Below are positions 1-16,296 of a stretch of 64,000 nt of DNA, in pieces. The stretch is from Neopestalotiopsis rosae (taxonomy: Eukaryota; Ascomycota; Sordariomycetes; Amphisphaeriales; Sporocadaceae): NCBI GenBank assembly GCA_023078685.1, contig JALGAS010000001.1:3410001-3474000 (forward strand), read 5' to 3'. The notes below the pieces were generated by a model, which made no database searches, was not told where the DNA came from, and worked only from the letters and a program-made list of their open reading frames with translations. Within the stretch, counting starts at the first letter, position 1; each line of letters begins with the position of its first letter. A program made the position numbers and the translations under genes.

Positions 1-3
1 TTA

Positions 4-4931
<4,928 letters not shown>

Positions 4932-5538
4932 GTTGCTCAGTCACACGTCGGCGATGCTGGGTACTGTATGGTTTGTCGCTTTCGCGCCGCGAGCCCGGTC
5001 GCGATGGACCTGATTATGCTGGTCGCAATCTATACCCAAATACCTCGAAGCTATTTGGGAACCTGGGATGAAAGTGCAAACATGCACAGGTCGAGGTCAC
5101 GCGAAAGGTTGATGGTGGTGACCTTTGCGGACGTTGCGATGGGTTGGGATGATGCTGTCGCCTCACGTCGAGAAAAAGTTCTAGGCTACCCAGAGCTTGA
5201 AGTCGCGATTGCCATTCAATGACCCCAACTAGCTTCGATCACACGTGACCCTTGAGACGTGCTGACGGTCCAAGCTCCTCGAAGTGTGGCTAATGACAGT
5301 TTTAGTCTGTGGCTGCTATGGCGGTGCACGGCCGCCACTTTTTCTCTGCCCCCGCTTGCCCAGTTCGGCTATCCTATTGGCCAAATTGTGTCTTGGGGCC
5401 TTGCACACAATTATTTTCGCAAAATCCAAATTTCAGTAAGGATCTGAAGACCGAACCAGACCTCGAGCTTTAGATTTTCCACCCAACGCCCAACGCCGGA
5501 ATCATCTCGACAGTCTCACGCCAGACAATACCGCCAAG
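4932..5538. promoter_or_regulatory. Shared divergent promoter region of PRP8 and RPL34
   Basis: These 607 bp separate the start codons of two housekeeping genes transcribed away from each other. A CCAAT box is present on the minus strand (ATTGG at 5376-5380). I see no coding sequence here. No transcription start can be fixed by eye. Confidence 0.5.
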
Positions 5539-6321
5539 ATGCCGAACAACAGAGTCACCTACCGCACCCGCAACCCGTATGTTTGCTCCCATCGATCTCT
5601 CTGCGATTTTGTCCCAGCCGAATAAAGAATTGGGAGTTTTGATGGAGGAACCATGGGCTGATCTGGAAATTTTAGCTACAACACCACCTCCAACCTCACT
5701 CGCATTGTGAAGACCCCCGGAGGTGCTCTGAGGGCTCTGCACATTCGCAAGCGCGGTACTGCCCCCAAGTGCGGTGACTGCGGTACCAAGCTCCCTGGTG
5801 TAAGTTTTATTACCAGCAAACCGACGAAGCGATCATTACAATGAGCAAGTGGGCAAATGTGGAGGAGGTCATGGCACGACACGAGGAGCCGAAAGACGAC
5901 AATTTCTCAACGACACAGCAACCATTACACGATGAGCAGATCGAAATAGTTCAATGACGCGTCTGCGAGATGGAACCGGGAACATTTCAAGGCCCACGAC
6001 ACTCGGGCAACAAACTCAGCATGTGTTCTCGAGGAACAACCACGACCACGACCACCAACCGACTGCTACTTGCTCATGGATGATCGCAAAGCAAATAGTG
6101 ATCTTGCTTCAAGTACTGACATGCAACGTTAGGTCCCTGCCCTGCGCCCCCGCGAGTACGCTCAGATCTCGCACCCCAAGAAGACTGTCCAGCGCGCCTA
6201 CGGTGGTTCCAGATGCGGTAACTGCGTGCGCGACCGCATCGTCCGTGCTTTCTTGATCGAGGAGCAGAAGATCGTCAAGAAGGTGCTCAAGGAGCAGGAG
6301 GGCGCCAGCAAGAAGAAATAA
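5539..6321 (+). CDS. RPL34: 60S ribosomal protein L34 (eL34)
   Basis: Structural protein of the large cytoplasmic ribosomal subunit. Exons are 5539-5576, 5676-5799 and 6133-6321. Introns are 99 nt (donor GTATGT) and 333 nt (donor GTAAGT). The joined product is 116 residues, matching the family length of about 117. It opens with [19 protein letters not shown] and carries the two CxxC pairs typical of eL34 (KCGDCG and RCGNC). The C-terminus is lysine-rich (GASKKK). The very short first exon is common in fungal ribosomal protein genes. The second intron is long for this window, but I could not support a snoRNA inside it. It converges on the NDUFAF3-like gene downstream. Confidence 0.97.
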
Positions 6322-6981
6322 ATGGACACTTCACGATAAAAAGGGAATGACAACGGTGGAGAGTTTTCGGTCCGTCTACATTGCTTTAGGTGTTCAAACG
6401 GGGACAGGGCATTCGCATGTGTAAAGGACTCGCATCATTACAAGAGATCCTCGACTACTGTTTCTAGGGCGTCTTTGAGTGTCTAGATGATCGGAATGGA
6501 ATAAACGACGTCAAGACATCACCTTAACGATATTGGGCATATGTGAGACTCGCCTGAGTATCTCCTCACAACCGATGGTGTGGCATGATGTAGCCTGGAG
6601 GCAAATTGTCCAGTACTTTCCGTGTATTGAGGTCGCAGATATCTGGCACAGAAGGCCTCTGACTAAGTGAAATTACTTCTTGGGACCATGTGTTGCGTGT
6701 CATACCACTTGTACGATCCAAATGATTGCTGGACTCAAATTGGCATTGGGAAATGATAGCATGCTCCTGTTCTTGAGTATTGTACATCGACACATTTCGA
6801 TCCCGACCATAATAGTCCATGATGCCCAATATTATAAAGGAGGCAGCCGTTACCTATTCTTCGCATGTTTCAAGTGGATGATGCGGTCTCTCGTCATTAT
6901 GGTATGTACAGGTATAATACAAAATTCCCGGGTCTGGGGTAATGGCATCCCCAATCGGAATTGACTTTTATCGCAAATACT
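6322..6981. other. Intergenic 3' flanks of two convergent genes
   Basis: This is 660 bp between the stop codons of RPL34 and the NDUFAF3-like gene. Only short, unsupported open frames are seen. Confidence 0.5.
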
Positions 6982-7749
6982 CTACTCGTGCGTAATCTCT
7001 CCTTCGTCGTCGCTGGGCGCTCCCTGGCCCTCGACCCAACCAATGGGTATCAAGGCAGCCGCAACATCGTCGACTCCGCGCTCGGTAGCCAACAAGTTGA
7101 ACTGAGCGGCCGCATTCCTCGTGTCCAGCACCTCGACCCGGATTCCCAAAGCACTGACGGCTTTCCTCAACTCGGGGCTCAGCGGCCTGTTTTCCGGTCC
7201 AACGCCCAGAATCAGCAAGTCCGGCCGCGGCCAGAGGTGCGCAAACAGACTCAAGCTCGGCGGCGGAACGTCGTACTGTCCCTTTTTATTCTGCAGGTGC
7301 GGCTTTCCTTCCGCCGCCGACGGAGAAAGCTCCCAGGGCCGCCAGCGAAAGGCCTCGCCGCCGATGAGGATGATGCCGGAGCCGTCCGTCACGCGGGCGC
7401 CGCTGTTGAGCACAAAGCCCGAGGACATGCAAATGTCGACCGACGTCGAGGGCGCGGGGATGTTGCCGAGGACGTCGAGGAGGCCGAGACTCGTGGCGGC
7501 CGGGTTGCCGCCGGGCTGCTGGGCGCGGGAGGCGCGGGTCGCGGGCGTCGTGTGGAAGAGGGCGACGGATGTCCTTGAGGTCAAAGGGCTCGAAGTCACC
7601 GGCTGCTGCCTCCTCGAGTGCAACAAGCTGCGGCGCGCCCATGTGCTTGCATTTGCGCTGTGAGAGGTGTGCGGGCAGCCCGATGCTGCACGTGCGAAGA
7701 TCGAGCTTGATGCGCCGGCAGAGCGACCGATGCGTAGTGTGGATGCCAT
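6982..7749 (-). CDS. NDUFAF3-like mitochondrial complex I assembly factor (DUF498/Mth938 fold)
   Basis: A single-exon product of 255 residues. The first ~60 residues are rich in Arg, Ser and Ala and lack acids, as expected of a mitochondrial presequence. The rest matches the Mth938/DUF498 family: a strand-rich segment (SSGFVLNSGARV), then PDLLILGVGPENRPLSPELR, then GIRVEVLDTRNAAAQFNLLA and the closing AALIPIGW. In animals NDUFAF3 works with NDUFAF4 in early assembly of the Q-module arm of respiratory complex I. The role here is inferred from family membership. It converges with RPL34. The start is the only ATG preceding the presequence-like stretch. Confidence 0.88.
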   Translation of the reverse strand: MASTLRIGRSAGASSSIFARAASGCPHTSHSANASTWARRSLLHSRRQQPVTSSPLTSRTSVALFHTTPATRASRAQQPGGNPAATSLGLLDVLGNIPAPSTSVDICMSSGFVLNSGARVTDGSGIILIGGEAFRWRPWELSPSAAEGKPHLQNKKGQYDVPPPSLSLFAHLWPRPDLLILGVGPENRPLSPELRKAVSALGIRVEVLDTRNAAAQFNLLATERGVDDVAAALIPIGWVEGQGAPSDDEGEITHE

Positions 7750-10090
7750 TGTATTAACTGATCAGTGCCAGTAATGTCACCTTGGTGGGCAGCTTGGCAT
7801 GGTGTATATGGGTATGGCTGGTGTGGAAATTGGAGTGATGAGCTCTAGGTTCTGGAGCTCTTCTCCCGCTTTAGACGAGCAGCATTTGGTGGTGGTGCTG
7901 TCTGAACGTCATGGATCTCCTGGTGAGGAAAAAAAGCATCGGCGGTTTTCGAAAGGTCGAAAAGCCGATCCACTCAGGTGTGTGAACCAATGTCAGAGCG
8001 CCTATTGCTCACCGAGGTATCGATACAGCCAAGTGCACATACAGCCACAGGACGGACTTTGACAATTGGCCATGATGAGATGAGGCTAACAAACCGCCGG
8101 CTCTTTTGTTTGGGTGATTTCATCTAGCAAAGTCTCGATTTAGTGATTATAGCCTTGGACTCTCATTTCATTGCTGTAAGTATGTTGGTATGCAATGTTA
8201 TAGGCTCAGGGCAACTATAAGGCTCGAGCTCACGGTTCACTTAATGACATGACTCGGAAGCGACGTCGAAAGCCAATTGCTCCAACCACATGGAGAATGA
8301 TTGTACCCCGATAGGTCCTCTGAGATACGCTCGTACTTAGATCCGCGACGGTCCGCAGCGCAAGGTGCCAAACGTGTAAGCTGTCTGGAAATATGACAGA
8401 TAACATTTTGGGTTACAGCAAAGCACTGATGCGTGTACAACCTCGAGCACGGATAAAAGCGGTCGTAAGAAAAAAGGGGGGAACAAAGTCAAAAGGGTAC
8501 CTAAAGTTCAGCAAAGGTTGGTATGTAAGTTTGACTACAGTCGAGACGTGCATGTTCGCTCAACACTCTCGCTGGAACATGATGAATATTTTAGAATGGC
8601 AAATATCCGAGCTTTATTTGAAGCGCCAGTTTTCTTGAGAGGAATTATGTTTGTAAAGGTCGGATAATTGCGATAATCTGCAACAGCAAGCAAGCAATCA
8701 TCTCATGACAGCTGTTGGTTTTCGCAAGAAGCGACGATGGGTTGGATGTGCATAAAGTCTGATCGCCTTGATTGCCGTGTATTCCGTAGAAATGAATCCT
8801 TCTCATTCAGCGCCTGTAGTCTCACACGCCAGACGCTCAAGGACACAGAAAAAAATTAAAGATTTGGTGGAGCTTAGGTACAACACCCACCAACCAGCCA
8901 ACCAGCCTTATATTCGCCATGGGCAGTACAGGGCTGCCCATTGGCTCGGCAGACCATTTAGTCCAATCAGAGAGGTGCTCGTCCAGCTCACCCTGCTCAC
9001 CGGCACCCCACGGTTCTCGCACGTTGGGCTGCTATGACGATCCGTTGGCCGGCAAAAAGCTATGACATCGCCTCCAAGAAATGCTGTTAAAGTTGATTGA
9101 AGCAGCTGCTAATCTGCATCTACAGTAGTACATTATCTGCAACCTGCATTTCCCTATTGCATTTGCATCGCATCAGTCAGCAGCAGCAGGCAAGAAGATA
9201 AACTACCTGCTTACTTGCCTAGGTTACCTACTTACCTCTTGCCCTTCTCACTGGCAACGACGGGGCGCCTTCCACCAGTAAATTTATCCTTAGGTGCGCT
9301 ATTCCCGCTGCCAGCTTGTCATCCATCCTTCAATCAATTTCACTACTGCATCACAAATTTATTTTTCTTTGTCCCCCAGATTTCATGTGTCATATATTTA
9401 TGTGTCATATATATTTTTCCCGGGGGGATCACAGGCCTTCATATTTCAAACTTGCCTACTAACCACGTCCTTGCAGTGACACATTTCCGAATACTAGACC
9501 TGCCTCGGTCTACTTGCGAGGGCCAAAAGAATTGGCTTCCACAAAAGTCGCCGTCACCGGCCTGGATACAATAGTACTATAATTCACACCAGGCAGCTTG
9601 AGGACCGGTCTCCATCGGCTAGCCAGATCCACGACGGAAAAGATCTGAATTTCCACCTGCAATTGCCATTGCCACGCTTGGCGCCCACTCAGCACTGAAC
9701 GCTTGCTGCTGCCCCAAATTACACTTATTTATTTACTGGACGCTGCCGTAGCCTACCGAAGCCGGGTGGTCTCTTGTCGCCCTGGCTAGACCTCGGGAGC
9801 CCGCTGGTATTACCGTCGCCGCTGCTGCTGCCATCATCATCGGATTGGCTCATCTGCTTGGAAATAGTTTCATCTTGACATTGTTGTGTATTACCGGAGT
9901 AAGACCCTTTTTCTCTTTTCCCTTTTGACATCCAGCACTACCAACATGGCGATCTCTCTCCATACCTTACATGTAGAACCTGTACACAATGGTAGTCGAT
10001 ATTCACCACTCTTCTGCATAAACGTCAAATTGACATTGCTAACTTGTTCCGCTAAGTCATTTCCGCAACCGTTTGTGTCACAACTTCCCC
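7750..10090. other. 2.3-kb region without a recognisable gene
   Basis: Upstream space of two divergent genes. No frame longer than about 120 codons and no family resemblance is seen. The right part (about 9.1-9.9 kb) is pyrimidine-rich with short CAG runs (near 9180) and an AT-rich tract near 9390-9420, which would fit the promoter and leader of the hydrolase-phosphatase gene. Confidence 0.4.
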
Positions 10091-12304
10091 ATGGCTCAAC
10101 CGTCGCCATCACAATCACCTGATGGTCAGTCAACTACATTCTATAGTCCGCCCTTGTATGCCGGTTTTACTAACTCTCGTAATTAGTATCAGATCCTAAA
10201 GCCACGGATCCAGCTCTGCTCGCAGAAAATTCCCAATGGAAGACATACACTATCAAGAACTTTTGCTTTCAAAGCGTTCGTGTCTTCTTCCGAGCGCGTC
10301 CCAAGATTGATGAATTTCCCCAGGATCCTGCAGCATTGCCACTGCTGGTCTTCATTCATGGCCTGGGCGGACAAGCCAGTCAATTTTCTGGTCTGATCTC
10401 CAGTCTCTGCAACAATGCTTCCTGTTTGGCGGTTGATTTGCCAGGATCTGGACGCTCCGACTTCAGTCCCAAAGACTGGAAAGCATATGAGCCCAGCGTC
10501 ATGGTTGCTTTGCTCGAGACCATCATTCAGGAATATCGTGACAAGCAAAATCACCAGGGAGTCATTCTCATCGGTCATAGTATGGGATCCGTGCTCGCAG
10601 CCAGACTTGCTAATCCATCGGGGCCTCATAATACCGACCTTTCCTCCCATGTCTTGGGAGTCATCGGCATCTGCCCTCTGTCTGGGCCCCCTAATGAGAA
10701 GACCAACTCCAAGATGCGCAAGTTGCTTTGGGTTCCGACATGGTTATTCGACTTGCTCCGGAAATGGGACCAGAGAGGCGGACCGGACAGCGCCAGCGTA
10801 ACGCGAATCGTTGGTGCAAAGGCGCATCGTCAACTCAGAGAGTTGCAATATATTTACAACAAGCAGAGCCGCACCCCCGTCTTTCGTAGAGTCGCATGGG
10901 GCTGTCTCTCGACTTACACTGCCGGTCAGCCAGTCGGAGGCCTTTTTGGGGAGCCTACCTGGGCGGGCCTAGATCTTCCAGTTTACCTCATCGGAGGCGG
11001 TGACGACAAAGTCACCCTACCCGGTGAAGTTGACAAGATCAAAGCACTGGTCAATAGTCAAAAAGAGAAATCCGCTGCAAATAGCGGTACAAAGGAAGCT
11101 CAAAAGATTTCCGAGCACATGTCGGCGAAGGAGATACCGGCTAGCACCAGCTCATCCAACTCTAGTGGTGCGCTCGGAGAGGCTGCAGTCCCTGCTCTGA
11201 CTGCTGTAGCAAATCCACGCGAGCATCTTCCTCGGTCGATCAGCGATATCACTGCTGAGAATTTTCAGCCTAAAGAACCGACGATTCATCACGAGGATAG
11301 TTCTGACGAGGTTATAACCCCACGCGACTCTGGAGAGTCACCTGAAGCTATCCCTCCGCTTCCGCTTCATCCGGCGAAGTTTGTAGCATCCAGGATTCTA
11401 GCAAAAGCCAATCATACCGTCATGTATGATGAAAAGACAGTCCGCGTCGTGTCTGGCTTGATCTCTGATTTTATCATACAACACATTACGGGCAGGTTCG
11501 ATTTGAGTTGGCAATTACAGCACCTTAATCGCCTAGGGAAGTGGGAACTGAAGAATCTCCAAAAGTGGCAATCGGTGCAACCTGTCTCGACGATGATCGG
11601 CGGTCGATTCCGCGCGATGAAAACCCTTCGTGAAGTCGATGACGAACATTCGCCGCAAATATTTGCTAGCAAATGGGGCAGCGAAGTGAAGGCTATCATC
11701 GATATCAGCAAAGACAATCCGGCCTACGATCCTCGAGGCCTCGAGCAAGCGGGTATACAATATCACAAACTTCCTTCGGTGTCCAAGGTGCCGCCAACTG
11801 ACGAGGACGTTAAGAGTTTTATCACATTGGTAAGTTGGCTGTCCTCTACTCCTCTATATTGTTCACTATTGACATATTGAAGGTTGAGAGACTATACTCT
11901 GAGCTATGCGCCAATCGTGTAGTGGAAGGACAGGACGATCCTGGTCAATTCACCATTGGTGTTCACTGCCATTACGGCTTCAACCGGACAGGCTACCTCA
12001 TTGTCTGCTATCTGGTTGAGGCACTCAACTACCCCGTCCAGAAGGCAATCGCTGAATTTGCCACAGCCCGGCCGCCAGGGTAAGTTTTCCGAATCCGTCC
12101 TTTTCTCGCTCATTAGGCGTAATCACGAAAGGGTTCATGTGACAGTACTTCTTTTCCAAAACTGTCAAAACAAAATCTCACTTCTGTTTCGTGTATTATC
12201 TACATTTTTATGGAAAAGTTCAAGAAGCTAACATATTACTACTTGCAAGTATTCGGCATTCTCATTTTCTTGATCGATTGGAGAACAAGTATTCCGACTG
12301 TTAG
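10091..12304 (+). CDS. Alpha/beta hydrolase fused to a capping-triphosphatase-like cysteine phosphatase
   Basis: Exons 10091-10124, 10187-11829, 11883-12079 and 12250-12304 join in frame to 642 residues. The first intron has a TACTAAC branch site. The N-terminal half is an alpha/beta hydrolase: oxyanion segment FIHGLGG (about residue 68) and nucleophile elbow GHSMGS with Ser143. A Ser/Pro/Glu-rich linker follows (roughly 290-390). The C-terminal domain is a dual-specificity phosphatase with HCHYGFNRTG (Cys588, Arg594). It also has DISKDNPAYDP and the ending FATARPPGIRHSHFLD, which resemble the metazoan mRNA-capping RNA triphosphatase. Hydrolase substrate and phosphatase target (protein, lipid or RNA 5' end) cannot be told from sequence. 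The joins rest on splice consensus and motif continuity, notably PPG|IRH across the last intron. Confidence 0.85.
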
Positions 12305-12888
12305 GATCTCAAGTTCAATCAACGAGTGCAAACACCACCAGGACGGCAAATCAAACAAGTTGAGGGAAGAGATTCTATTTTCGTCATTCTTGTACAAAGA
12401 AATTGTAAATTTGCGATGTCTATCTGATTTCAAAGCGTGGACAAGCGACCTAAATAGGAGTTGAGGAGTTTTTCGATTTCAAAATACCATTTTTTGTCCT
12501 GTTTATATTCAACCCCAGCAGCTTGGAACTCTTATGACTTAAACTCATTTAATTAATCCATGGACGAGGAAAATTGTCTCTTTTCACATCAGATTACTTG
12601 AATTGTGTTCATGTTTATTCGGGATTTGATCGATTGCGAAGGCATAGATGCAAACCCATGGGCTCAAAGAATGGGCAAATATATATCTCCTAACCTGAAG
12701 AATAAATATGAATCATTACTAGGTCACACTACTGGTAGGCGGATAAGTAGAAGCTCGAAACATTTCTCTCAAAACAATTCCCCGAAACCGAGTCTGAATC
12801 CTAGCTCAAAATAAAACGCCATGCAATGCTAGCGATGGAAAACGCACGTCCGCACACACAAATATCCGCGAACATAAAGTCAACCTCT
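12305..12888. other. AT-rich intergenic region
   Basis: This is 584 bp between convergent 3' ends. It is AT-rich and I see no gene in it. Confidence 0.4.
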
Positions 12889-14842
12889 TCAGTCATGGGT
12901 CACAGGCGTGAGGTATACGTTGAGCGCAGGCTTATCCCACAGGTTGTAGGCTTTTTGGTCCTGAAGCCAGCGAAGACTGTCGTCGGCAATCTTGAGGTCA
13001 AAGTTGTAGACAATCTTGGCGAGAATGAGACGCATCTCGGCATATGCCAGACTATTGCAAAGGTTTTAGTGATCAGTATTTTTGAACAGTTGACAGCAAG
13101 AAGGGGCAGGCAGAAACCAGAAACCGCAAAGAATTATTGTAGTGGTTTACTCACTTTCGTCCAATACAGTTCCGCGGCCCAACGCTAAAGGGCTGCATGG
13201 CATCCAACTTGTCATCCTTAAACTCGGGGTCGCCCAGGAAGCGCTCCGGATGAAACTCCATGGGCTTGGTCCAGTGGTCGGGGTTATGGCTGATAGCCCA
13301 CTGCCAGACGGCGACCTGGGTGCCCTCGGCAACAAAGCGGCCGTCGACAAGGGCGCCACCTTTCGGTGAGAGCCGCGGTAGCCCGCTGGCCACGGGCGGG
13401 TACTGCCGCAGGGACTCGTTGAGGCAAGCGAGCATGTAGCTGAGATTTCCGACGGACAAGAGGGTGATTTCGCCGTCGCTACTGAACGAAGAGCGCACCT
13501 CGTCCGTCAGCTTGGCCAGGGCCTCGGGGTGCGTTAGCAGGAGGAACATGGCGCCGCTGAGGAGCGTAGCCGTGGTCTCGGAGCCGGCGATGATTAGCAG
13601 GCCGGCGTTCATTTCTAGTTTGCCCATGCTCTATAAGATGTGTCAGTGTGTTATAATTTTGCGTCCAAACACACTCGGTCCTCTGTTGAAAGGATGCCGA
13701 GTTGAGTTGCAAACTTACTAGTGGCTCCTTCATCTTGATCAGCCCCTCGATAAAGTCGGGCCGCTCAGCGCCCAGCTCCATGCGCTTCATGAGGTTCTCG
13801 CGGACCAGGGACTCGTGCTGGTTGCGGCGCTTCAGGTAGCCGTTGCGCTTCAGGTACTGCACGATCGGCCGGCCGCCCACCGAGGCAAAGGCCGTGAGCA
13901 TGGCGCCCTGCGTGATGTTGTCGGTGATGATCCGGACCCAGGGGTGGTAATCGCTGGTGTCGAGGCACCCAAAGGGGGAGCCGAAGCCCAGGTCGCCAAT
14001 AATGTCAAAGGTGGCGTAGTTGAGCCAGTTGCGCACTGTTCATAGGCTGCATGTCAGATCTTGGCTTTCTGTCCCGTCTAGGATGAGTAATCATCATATA
14101 ACACCAAGACTTCTTGTGCTTTTCTCTTCGCAACCCATATAATCCTCAAAGAGATGCCGTTCTACAAGCTATTTCTTGATTCGCCATACAAAAAGTGATA
14201 TCTTGTGTAAGCATGAATGAAAGACAAGGACTTACTATTCAAAGGCGTACGTCCACCATCACATTTCGACTGCAGCCTCTGCACAAGCAAATCGACATAG
14301 GCACCGATAATGGGCTCCTGCCCGCGCATACTGCGATCGCTAAAGCCGTGGGCCATCTGGCGGCGGAGCAGCGAGTGCTCCTCGCGACCCGCCGTGATGA
14401 TGGACGTGGGCAGGTCGTCAAAGATCTTGTACAGCTTGGGCGACTTGGGGAACTCGTCCTGGCCCGCCTGGCGGTGGCCGTAGATGTCCTTCCAGGCCTG
14501 CGGGTTGGCAAAGGCGAGCTCGTTGGGCCCTAGGCGCACCACGGGGCCGTACCGGGCGTGCAGCTTGGCCACGTGGAAGGGCAGGTCGCCGCGGGCCAGG
14601 AGGATGGCGCGCGGCCATACCGAGATGCGGTGCGAGAGTGGTCCCGGGAAGGAGGCGAGGGGGTGGAATGTCAATCTGTATACTGCAACTGATATGAGGT
14701 ACACGACGACCTATTGGCAATATGTGAGCGGTAGTTGATTGAGAGTGGTGGTGTTTGTTTCTGATAGAGGTCAACTTACAGATACACTGCCAATGAGTGC
14801 CCAGTTGGCCAGGCCTACATGATCGAAATTGAGAGGTGCCAT
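12889..14842 (-). CDS. Cytochrome P450 monooxygenase
   Basis: Five exons (14842-14780, 14710-14236, 14035-13719, 13630-13155, 13051-12889) give 497 residues, a normal microsomal P450 length. An N-terminal membrane anchor (VSVVVYLISVAVYRLTF) is followed by a proline-rich hinge (FPGPLSHR). Catalytic marks are the I-helix AGSETTAT (about 299-306), the K-helix ESLR (Glu357-Arg360) and the heme loop FSVGPRNCIGRN with ligand Cys440. It acts at the ER with a P450 reductase. Overall it resembles the large ascomycete group around CYP65 (isotrichodermin C-15 hydroxylase-like names). No polyketide, peptide or terpene synthase lies nearby, so the substrate is unknown and cluster membership is not supported. 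All introns fit GT-AG. Confidence 0.93.
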
Positions 14843-16296
14843 TTTTGAATAGCAAGGTTTGAACGGAAAAGATAGAAATTGGTGTCGAGTGGACAGACGA
14901 ATGTTTATTTATTTCAAATGCTAGATGATACTTAGCTGCTCACAAGTCAGATTATAGCCTAAGAGGCGATGAATTGATCGACAGGACCCGCCACGAGAAG
15001 GTGACGAGGACCGTCTCCAAGGATTACATGATGTACTTTTTGTAAGTCTCCGAAACAGTATACACAAGTCGGAGCCGATAAACCCTCCAGGCAATAAGAA
15101 GAAGGAAAAAAAGGGACGGATGGTCGGACATCTCTATGCCCCGTGTACGTCGTCGAATGCATGAGTGCAAGTCCACGGAAGCTGGTCCGGGGGCATGCGT
15201 GCCACCACAAACCAAACGATTCCACCCTCCATCATAACATCATACGCTTTCATCGGCGACTTTTTTCTTTGTTGGAGTCCGGGAAGCTTAATAAACAACC
15301 GCGTCGACTTGTACGGGTTGATGTCACACCTGACACTTCTTGTTCTGCGGTTGGGTGGCATCACATTACGGGGGACGGCTACGGACGGCGGGGGTGATGG
15401 TCCAACAAGCTTTGCCTAGCTTTTCTTTAGCGGTTATGTAAGGCGAGGTCTGGGAAGGGGGGGTAAAAGATTGCAGAAAATGGGCTCCATGGGGTCCCTC
15501 TTTTTGCACAAATGTCAGTATGCCCATCATACGGGACTCTTCCGTGCCGAGAATAGTTGGCATAGAATACTAAGCAAAAGTCTGCGATTGGTCATGGGCA
15601 AACGGGGTATAGTGGAACTTCTCTGATGTGCAGGGATGGATCGGCAGAACGTAATGCATACAGGCGAGATAGCGTCGTACTACACAGCAGACAGTTAGGG
15701 AGGTAGGCAGCATTTTGAAAAGCATCATTGGCTATACCATCAGGGTCAAAGCATGTGTCAATTAACGCCTTGACGTTCTTTGATGCTGTGTAGCTTCGTT
15801 TCTTGCTTGCCCCTCTCCCCCAAACCCTCCCTGAATGAGTCGAGCACGGGGGTACACACCGCAACAATACGACTCGTCTACCGGCAGTGCATCTGATGAT
15901 CTTCCACCTAAGGGTCTGCCGTGGCCCTACATGGCTGATGGTTCCACGTATTACAATGTGTGTACGTAGTATAGTCCGGAGCCGATGCGCTTGTTGTTTC
16001 GGGCAGATTGCACTTACTTCTTACTTGTTTCCACCATCCGATCGTCCGATTCATAGTCCGATCAGATTTGCTAGTTTCATGGCTGCCTGTAGACACTGCC
16101 TCGTCGTATCCATTATTGCTACACAGTAGCACGATAATCTGGGTTGTAATACACTTTATTGCCAAGTACTATGGACATATTCATCGCTTATAATCATGAT
16201 TCATACCTGCCGAGCTCTCGCAGTACTGCTATCATACAGATTGATCAATCCAGAAGTCGGAATACGTATTTATAAAGCCGAAGACATTCAACAATC
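14843..16296. other. 1.45-kb intergenic region
   Basis: Lies upstream of the P450 gene and downstream of the GTPase gene. No open frame with family resemblance, RNA gene or repeat array is seen. Confidence 0.4.

Noticed and set aside
5800..6132. A box C/D snoRNA in the long second intron of RPL34
   Set aside because: I looked for C and D boxes with a closing stem; the few GATGA-like and CTGA-like words do not form a convincing pair.
12889..14842. P450 as part of a secondary-metabolite cluster
   Set aside because: No backbone synthase, pathway regulator or tailoring enzyme is adjacent; the neighbours are housekeeping-type genes.
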